Shown here piece by piece: positions 56,281-64,000 of a DNA stretch of 64,000 nucleotides. Location: NCBI GenBank assembly GCA_963693285.1, contig OY848917.1:16120192-16184191 (forward strand). Direction: 5' to 3'. Origin of the DNA: Xestospongia muta (taxonomy: Eukaryota > Porifera > Demospongiae > Haplosclerida > Petrosiidae). The notes under the pieces are model-generated. The model made no database searches. It had not been told where the DNA came from and saw nothing but the letters and a program-made list of their open reading frames with translations. Every line of letters begins with the position of its first letter. Within the stretch, counting starts at the first letter, position 1. Position numbers and translations under genes: made by a program.

Positions 56281-58211
56281 ATCATCTGCAAACTTTGATG
56301 ATATATTTTTTTTAAATTCCAATCCCTTCCTTTAATTTGTATGACTTCTTTGAGCAAAGATGTCTCAATCTTTCTTTTAGAGGCTTTTGAGCAAGTTCAT
56401 GCTTATGAGTTGGTGGATCAAACTCATCGTTGTTGGAGGAATTCAAAGACAACTGTTAGGGAAACATAAAAGATACTACCAACAGTTATGATTAATGAAA
56501 ACTTGATCAAGAATTGTTGCATTAGTAAATTTCTTTATGTGTAGAGAATTCCTTAATATATAGTCTTAACCTCAGGAGGAAATTGAAAAATAAATTGATG
56601 GTTGTTGAGATTGACTTAAATTAGAAAGTTCCAGGTTGAAGTTCCATCTGAATGATGGATGAGATGCAAAAGCTAAGTTAAGAAAAAGAAGGCTCAAAAG
56701 GATGACCTGGGCTTTATGTTGAAAGGTAACTTCTAGGATAGTTGTAAAGACATGTTATTTCAATGCTTTGTATACCTAAATAATTAATTGAGTATTATGG
56801 TGGATAATAAAAATTTGTGGAATAAACACCCAAAAATGGCGGCCGTATTTATACTCTCATAACTAGGTGTCTACTCATTTACTGGAAGGAAGGGGTTTGT
56901 GGTGACTTAAATCCAATTCCTTATATGAAAGCCATTTTCATTCACCAATCGGAATGCTTGAGATTTATGATGTTAGCAACCACAATAATTATTGTTGTTA
57001 GAACTTAAAAAAAGTATGCCAGTAAAAGTTATGCAAAAGCATTGTTCTGTCAAGAGACGTCAGTGAGTATTTCTTGCATTATCAGGAGTTAAAATCTTTG
57101 ACTGACCACCACCTGTCTTTCAACGATGTCCCATGATGTCACAATGCTAAGATATTTAGCAGAACCCCTTCTTGTATCAAGTGAATACATGTCTATGTCT
57201 GAGGCTATATATTAACGTTAAGCTTTTTAAAAATTTCAAACTTTATTTAGGCACCTATTTGACATTTTTAAGTATTTCTAAATAATAAATCAAAAATATT
57301 TAAAATCACATCAAGCAGAGAACTGAGAACCCAAACTGACTCTTATTCCTTTCGTTTTCTCATACTAGGACAATATTGTAGGGATTTTTCATAATAGTTT
57401 AAGGATAACAGAGATGAAACCAAAGAGTTCTTGGAAACAGGCTACACAGCTTATTGATAATTTAAAAAGTAATAGTTTCTTTCAAGCTACAGTAAAATTT
57501 CATGACAGCTAACTACTTATAGACAACCGAGCATATGCATTAGCATGTGTTAAATATCGTAAAAGTTCAGATGGCTTGACATGACCAATATGGTATGCCA
57601 TTTTCGCCAAACCTGAATATTGCTATTCATAGCCATGTTAGCTTTAGCACATGCACAGAGTTAAGATATCATTATGTTCACAAAGTGAATGGCAAATTTA
57701 TGTGTTTAATCTTCCTTAAGGAATCACTTCTGTCTGCAAAGTCAGTACAAACAGAGTCTTGTTACATAGAAACTGGTTGTATCTATATAGTCTCTATCAT
57801 TCTATGGACCTCTCTCTATGATTTGTAGACTTTCCTGGCTTGAATAGTGTTATGTTGTCGCTAATGCTTGATCATTCCATATTTTAGAATAATTGTTAGT
57901 GGGAAAATTGAAAATATTAACAATAAAAATATTTCCACTTAGTAAAAAATGTATGGATGGCAATACCAAAGAAAGGTAGGGATGTAGTAATCCTTACAGA
58001 ACAGAAGTGCCAAAGATTGATGGTGTTAGTTAAAATTGTGTCAAGTGTGATTTATAGACTCCATAAGCTTAGGGCATTGCTACTTATATTGCTACATCCA
58101 TCATGTTTTCATAGTTTTGGCATTACTATCCGTTCTTTGTTTCATATCAAAATGATTTTATCATAATTGTAATAATTTAATTACTTATTCATACAATTGT
58201 GAAAAACATAC
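56281..58211. other. Intergenic or intronic, nothing firmly recognised
   Basis: No exon could be supported. A YY1-like CAAAAATGGCGGCC at 56831-56845 on the plus strand is the only regulatory-looking site. Short frames at 57595-57828 and 57957-58166 lack motifs. Confidence 0.35.
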
Positions 58212-58354
58212 CTATAACAAGATACAGAATTGTGATCACTCTCAATATCCTTTGCCACATTCTGTATCCGCTGTGGCTGCCACTGGAAATTGTCAAACAC
58301 TACGTACAAACGTATTATAATAGTCCAAACAATTGATGATGAAAGTCGCCTGCC
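58212..58354 (-). other. Possible isolated exon of unknown gene
   Basis: A 143-nt open segment flanked by a ttacag acceptor and a gtatgt donor, coding for a peptide beginning GRRLSSSIVWTIII. It has more CpG than its surroundings. I do not recognise it, and it may be chance. Confidence 0.2.
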
Positions 58355-58879
58355 CTGTAACAAAATTATGTGGTTCTCTGATCAGAGATAAAAGTGGGCG
58401 TGACAGATGTGCGTTAATTTTAGGCAATGTTATTGTCTAGAGCTAATCATTATTTGTGTAACTGCTACAGATAATGCTGACATGCACTTCAACCAGAGAA
58501 CAATATCCCACACTTACATACCCCCTAATTAAAATATATGCTGTTTAACGATAATAAAACAAAACAGTAGAGTTACATGTGTTTCTTATCTTGCTCATTT
58601 TTGCTTAAGTAGTGCTATGTATGACTTTCAGATCTCTTCACACTAAAAAATATTAAGAAGAAAAGAAAAACTTGTCTTGTTCTAAGCATACATTCAGTTT
58701 TTATTATAATCAAGACACATTCATTTATACTATTGTCAAGAAATATTAGCATGAGTTCATTCGATTGAGGATATTGATCAGCCCACAACAAAATGTCTTG
58801 GCATATCTTTCATGATATAAGACCTACACATATATATATTTATTGAACTTATGATAACATGTAAGAACTATACTTGGGT

Positions 58880-61131
58880 AAAGAGAGCCATTATATGTCA
58901 CTATGTGTCATTTTCATCATAACCAAGTTACACCAAGAACCACTCCACTATATAGAATGTAAAGAATATAGTATTTGAATAATGTACTTGACATATATTG
59001 AACCTTACATGGCCTTTGTTCATAAAGTCCTTTACAAGGATCAAATTCTAAGTAAATTAACAATATAGACTGTACTGTATTGTACTCTTCTTACAATTCA
59101 TTAATATTGTGGATAACTATGACCAGATAGATTTGTAACTGATTCAATGTAAGTCATGATTGTACTCATCCTAAGACATCTACTACATTGTTTTGCACAT
59201 GCTCAACCAAAAAAGTGAAAATCACATACATAATTTATTATGTAACATACTTTAAATTAACAGTTACATTGATTATTGAATGGTGTAATAATACATGTAC
59301 AGTTATTAGGTACTAGGTCACAAGGTGGACATTAATCTTCAAAAGGCAAGTTCAGTTTGTTTCATTGAGTATTTAATGATCACCATATTGGGTTGTTTCA
59401 ACTAAATAATGTAAGAAGCCTTGCAATTTTTTCTACTATGGTGGCAGCTAATTAAACCTTTCCAGATTGATATTAGTGTCTATATTGCTAAATAATCTAC
59501 ATAGTATATTGTTCTCTGTACATTAACGTACTGATAACATGTCCTGTAGGATGTTCACATCCTGGTATACAATTTTTACCACATACATCCAACTTAAATT
59601 TTCCTGAAGTTTTGTAATAAATTACACTAAAAATAATTTGTATAATGTGTAACAATTACTGATTGATATAACTTCAAATGAGCTCTATACATACATTGTC
59701 CCTATTTTGACATAAAACTTTTATCAGCTTTCTTGTTAGTTATAGAGCACTGTTAAAAGGGAAGATCCTTACATCAATAGTAACAAGCTAGACAGTTAGA
59801 AATAGTACAACTTCCTGGACAACTAGGACTACTAACCAGGTAAAGAGGAGCTACTGTATAGAATGTAAGGAACATAGCTACTTTAATAATGTACTTAACA
59901 TAAATTGAACAAGTTGCTTGTCTGTGTATTGAACAAAACTCATAGTGATATACTTGATACAATCTGTTTAGAGAAATCAATGATTCTCATCTCTCATATT
60001 ATATTAATGTTAATTGACCACTACTTTGTTGGTCATGAAAATATTTTGAAATGAAGTAATTCTCATTAGCAAGACATCTACTATAACATATTCTAGTAGT
60101 TGAATTAAAACCTGATTAATTACCTGATACCACTATATGATCCTTGTTTGGGACATTTACAAGGATCCAGTTCTGATCTAATGAGTACATAAACAATAAA
60201 GACTGAAATGTATTATACTCTTCTTACTAACTTATTAAAGACTTAGACAAAATGGACAACTACATCAATCATCAGCTGGTATAATTTTATGTGTACAGTT
60301 ACTAGGTACTTGATCACATGATGGACAAGGACATTGATCTTCACAAACACATCTCCTGTTTATTAATTCAAACATACAATGAAAGGTCAATAAAGTGAGT
60401 TAAAAAATTAAGTTTAATAATCTTTATAACATTCCTGTTGTGGTACTAACTAAGCAAACTCCTCCAGGTTGTTTTGATTGTCAGTTTTCTTTCATATTAT
60501 GCTCTGTCTGTCCTGGTTTACAAGAAGCCTTGCTATTATCCCTGCTGTGGTAGCAGCTAACTAAACTTTTCCAGATTGGTTATAATACTATGTGTTCAAT
60601 GTATTGCACTATATAATAGTCCACAAGAAGGTGGGTTATTACAGTCAAAAATTAGATTAAAAGCCTTGCTATTATTTCCATTGTGGTAGCAGCTAAGTAA
60701 ACTTTTGTTAGTATCTGGTATATGTACTCAGTACTTATTATACTGCACTATATAATCACCCACAGATAATCTTAAATTTATCTGTCCTGTGGGGCATTCA
60801 CATCCTGGTTTACAATAAGATAAACCAACACATGGATGTTGTAAGAGACTATTATGACATGTTTATGTACAAGATCAACCATATGACTTAAATGTTTGTC
60901 CTTTTCCCTCACAAGACACTATGTAATACACAACAGTACATATTGTGGTTTATATATTAGTATAAGACTTACTACATTCATCTGTTACTACAGTATCATT
61001 TATGTAGAATTGTGCTTGACATCTACCACATGTATCTAACTTACATTTAGCTTGTGGGAAATTAAGACAAGTCTGATGATCACATAAATTAACAGAGCAC
61101 AATACTGCTGTTTTATTGGAAGGACAATCAA
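58880..61131 (-). CDS. Tandemly duplicated small cysteine-rich exons (TIL/antistasin-like)
   Basis: Several short minus-strand cysteine-rich segments recur: SYCKPGCECPTGQ near 60,790, CIPGCEHPTG near 59,560, CVCEDQCPCPSCDQVPSNC near 60,310, CPPCDLVPNNC near 59,310 and DPCKCPKQGSY near 60,150. The C-x-PGC-x-CPTG motif recalls trypsin-inhibitor-like or antistasin modules. The DNA from about 58,900-59,560 is a diverged copy of about 59,830-60,800. Many segments have stops or lack clear splice sites, so only the exon at 60973-61131 is convincing. It could be a decaying protease-inhibitor-like gene. Confidence 0.35.
60973..61131 (-). CDS. Cysteine-rich exon (C...CGRC module)
   Basis: A 159-nt phase 1-1 exon with a tacag acceptor and a gtaagt donor. 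It encodes a 53-residue module with ten cysteines: DCPSNKTAVLCSVNLCDHQ, then CLNFPQAKCKLDTCGRCQAQ and a final DEC. The pattern C-x2-P-x-A-x-C...CG-x-C recurs in invertebrate secreted proteins, in my recollection beside WAP or antistasin domains; I have no firm family name. Phase 1 edges make it an exchangeable extracellular module. Confidence 0.6.
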
Positions 61132-61638
61132 CTGTATAAAGAGAATGATTGTACATGTACAAGATTTATTACATGTCTTTAATATATGCCATTAATTAGT
61201 ACATTAGAGTATATACAGTTATAATATATCATTACTTACTACACATATAACATAAGACATTTTAGAAAAAGAAAACAAAGGGTTACTATGAAGCCATATT
61301 TCACAGGAAGCTGACTCTCATATATTGCAATTAGAAACCAAGAAGACCATTGAGTATCTGAGTTCACTCTCCACTATAGTTTTCTTTATAAGGACAGATA
61401 ATCACAATGTATAAGCTGTCAATAACTAGCAATGTGGCATTTATAATTTAAAAAATATCAAATTTGAATTAAAAAATTACAATTACTATTTTGCCCTATC
61501 CTATTATAGCGTCAATTTCAAACACCAATCATAACATATGTGAATACTTTTCAAAATATACATCACTGAAATTTTTAATGGGGTAAAAGTGTACCATCAC
61601 AGCTAATTGACATATAACTTAAGAAATGTTTTAATAAC

Positions 61639-62921
61639 TTAACGAACATACAACACAATTATATCCACTGGTGTGGCTTCATCAGGGTATACTTCACTGC
61701 TGCACATCCTTAGTTCAATATTGTTAGTGGTCTGGTAATCAAAAAATTTGACAAACCACGGCATGTTTGGTGAAGTACAGCAGAGAGACTCCAAATGATT
61801 ACATTGCTTTCCATCCCAAAGTGAGTCATTATAAAAGAAGGAAATATGACTTTGACCTTTAGCTCTAGCTGACTCACAATAATAGTCATTTCCAACTTAG
61901 GCTGGTGTAATTTGAGTGCTGCCATTGTTACAAGGACAATCTCCTTGTGATTTTCTAGTCTCAAATGACCCTGCTACATATGTCCAGATATGATGACGAG
62001 AGTTGTTACCATGAGTGATTGACACACCATCAACATAAGCTCCTCCAATTGAAGAAGATCCATAATTATTTGGATAGATGCCATCAACGCTGCCATAATG
62101 GTATCCTCTGACAAGTCCACACACTTGGGAATAGCTTATACCAAATGTAGAAAAATAAGCAGGACTACAGCCACTGCCTACATGAATTCTATCACAAAGT
62201 GAATTATTAATGTTAGGAAAATTATAAGTATATAGACCTGGAGAACAGGTAGCATTAGGTTCACTCATATTTACATAACCCACTCTCATCCAGCCTCCCT
62301 TACCATCACAGTTACTACTCTCCATACCACAATAGACTGATATAAGAGAACCATTAGGAGCTAGTATTGTGTAATAGCTTGCTGGAGCTGAGCTGTATGC
62401 AGAGATTTGAGAGCAATTAGGCAAAGATAGACTATTAATGAATTTCACAATATCACAGTATTGTGAAGTATAGGAACCATTAGGAGCTAGTAATGTATAG
62501 TATCCAGATGGGACATAGCTTCTTTCTTAAAATACTTGCGAGCAATTACTTAAATTAAGTCCATTGATATAGTCCACTATATTGCAGTAGACAAGAAAAA
62601 CAAAACCATAAGATCCATCCATTCTGTAGTATCCAGATAATGCAGAATTGTTCTCTTTAAAGATTTTTGTACAATTTGTAGAAGTAAGAAACCTTTGACA
62701 AGAAGCTGGCATCTTGCTAGGACAAAAATTGATGTTTACCCTATTATTTTCTCTCCACTTGATTGTCTTTCCACTGTTGTCACTATTACAGCAATATTGT
62801 TCATAAATTGAAGGAGGACGTGGTGTTATTAGACTAGTACAGTCAGCCATACAACAAACAGATGAAGCATAACTCGTGGTTAGAAGAAAACTGAAGAAAA
62901 GAGTTTGAAAACAATTTGCAT
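61639..62921 (-). pseudogene. Fibrinogen-like / DYYC-LWDG cysteine-rich secreted protein, probably a pseudogene
   Basis: One uninterrupted minus-strand frame from 62850 to the stop at 61639-61641 would give about 404 codons, but TAA codons fall at 62527-62529 and 61897-61899. The N-terminal part has CCMADC...CCNSDNSGK, then repeated GYY..L.PNGS..VYC units like the start of fibrinogen-related domains, then GGWMRVGYVNM, and finally VDGVSITHG, HHIWTYVAGS, DYYCES, LWDGKQC and SLCCTS. This combination is one I recognise from secreted families in sponges and cnidarians. A signal-peptide-like start (ATG at 62919-62921, QIVFKLFSSVFF) lies in a different frame, implying a further indel. Three lesions in a single exon argue for a pseudogene; sequencing error or RNA editing is less likely. 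Confidence 0.65.
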
Positions 62922-64000
62922 GACTAATCTCCAGAAGAATTTCAAAATCAATTCTCTTTTTAACTAGTTAATATATACTATTCTAGCTAGATCACTGTTA
63001 AAATACTTTGACCAATTTAGATTTGCATGCATCATTTGATTTAAGGTATTGATAGCTCATAATAGGTTCCAGGAATCATTTACATTGTCTTTCTGACTTT
63101 TGGTGAACAATAATGTATATTAAACTGTCCTATTATAAATTACGTTCTGACAGCTACATGTCTACGTTCTATGATACTTTATTTGTCTAACAAGGCATAG
63201 CATTGAAAAAGTGGAGAAACTCCCTCTTGAAAGATGGTTACAGTTACTAGTAGTCAGCTCATGACCATGTTTGGAAGCTTAAATACTTAACATACATATA
63301 TTAGTATAAAACAGTATGAAATGCAGCCTAAATGATCACAAACTAGGTCAATAACCAATCTATTTATATGGTCATCTTGTTTTAATATTAATACTTTGTA
63401 TACAACATTGTCATTAAATATACTATAATAATACTATATATAAAAATGCTTGACTTTAGATCTCAATTCATTATTAAATAAACTGGAACTTTTGTTTCCT
63501 AAAACACATGCATGTGGATAAATAAATAAAGAATGATGTAAATAATTAACAAGGGATTCTCTTTATATAATATTATACTAGTTCTTATAATTGAACTAGT
63601 ATAAGTACAATATATATTGCCAATATGTGTCAGCATTGATGAAAGAAAGGTAATTCAGGCTTTTCCCTTTTCTTAAATAATCTACAATGTCATATAAGGA
63701 TCAAATATAATATAGTGTTATTGCATATAAAAGTTATCCTAATAATATAACAGTATTAAATGACACTGATGTATATAAGAGTTCTTTGATGCCTTGGTCT
63801 TGACAAATCATAGCATGCATATACATTAAACATTGTACACATAATGATCACTAAATATTAAGAACATATACATAATCAACTTGTTATTTGTCATTTACTA
63901 CCAAACTATAAAAAATAGTTCAATTGGGCTTAGAGGAAACACAATAGTGGCTGTTTATTCAACCATGAAAAGCCTTAATAATGAAGGAAATGGTAGTGGC
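62922..64000. other. Right-end intergenic region, nothing recognised
   Basis: AT-rich, with no splice-flanked exon, RNA gene or transposon end that I could identify on either strand. Confidence 0.4.

Overview
The window is AT-rich eukaryotic DNA with GT-AG introns, abundant transposon debris and almost all recognisable coding exons on the minus strand. The mix of short phase-matched ankyrin exons, large extracellular proteins built from EGF and sushi (CCP) modules joined to domains I do not recognise, and a cysteine-rich fibrinogen-like family with a DYYC...LWDG...CC C-terminus suggests an early-branching marine animal. A demosponge such as Amphimedon is my best guess; this is inference, and no marker gene settles it.

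Region 1 (83-18,440, minus): an ankyrin-repeat gene. Eleven phase-0 exons of 93-102 nt each encode one ankyrin repeat. The apparent first coding exon contributes only the start codon (18,438-18,440), followed by a 4.3-kb intron, with a pair of NRF1-like palindromes about 155-200 bp upstream. Two-exon units have been tandemly duplicated. The introns hold a Ty3/gypsy remnant with an LTR and primer binding site (3,750-6,260), a TTAA-flanked non-autonomous transposon (9,448-10,304), a pogo/Tigger fragment (11,975-12,740), a long hairpin and a 0.3-kb direct repeat. The gene runs off the left edge.

Region 2 (18,650-21,890): mostly non-coding, with a short exon coding for a transmembrane helix plus a basic tail (19,800-19,923), a decayed extracellular region upstream of it, and a 177-bp tandem duplication.

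Region 3 (21,893-54,743, minus): the main feature. A module of EGF / two sushi domains / EGF fused to a ~450-residue unknown domain (Y) / a 38-residue linker exon (L) / a 315-residue unknown domain (X) occurs three times in tandem. Corresponding exons have identical lengths (366, 115 and 945 nt) or differ by whole codons (1475, 1466, 1457 nt). All module boundaries are phase 1, so the three modules plus intervening EGF exons could be read as one giant secreted protein of about 3,200-3,300 residues; three tandem genes is the alternative. Some EGF exons are broken, and there is a tandem array of four intact EGF exons plus one truncated copy. Introns contain LINE, gypsy and MITE remnants and microsatellites.

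Region 4 (54,744-64,000): a ~1-kb minisatellite, an apparently gene-free stretch, duplicated small cysteine-rich exons (58,880-61,131, minus), and a single-exon fibrinogen-like gene (61,639-62,921, minus) carrying two in-frame TAA codons and a shifted signal-peptide start, hence probably a pseudogene.

Nothing here was checked by database search; exon boundaries rest on splice consensus, reading frame and agreement among paralogous copies.
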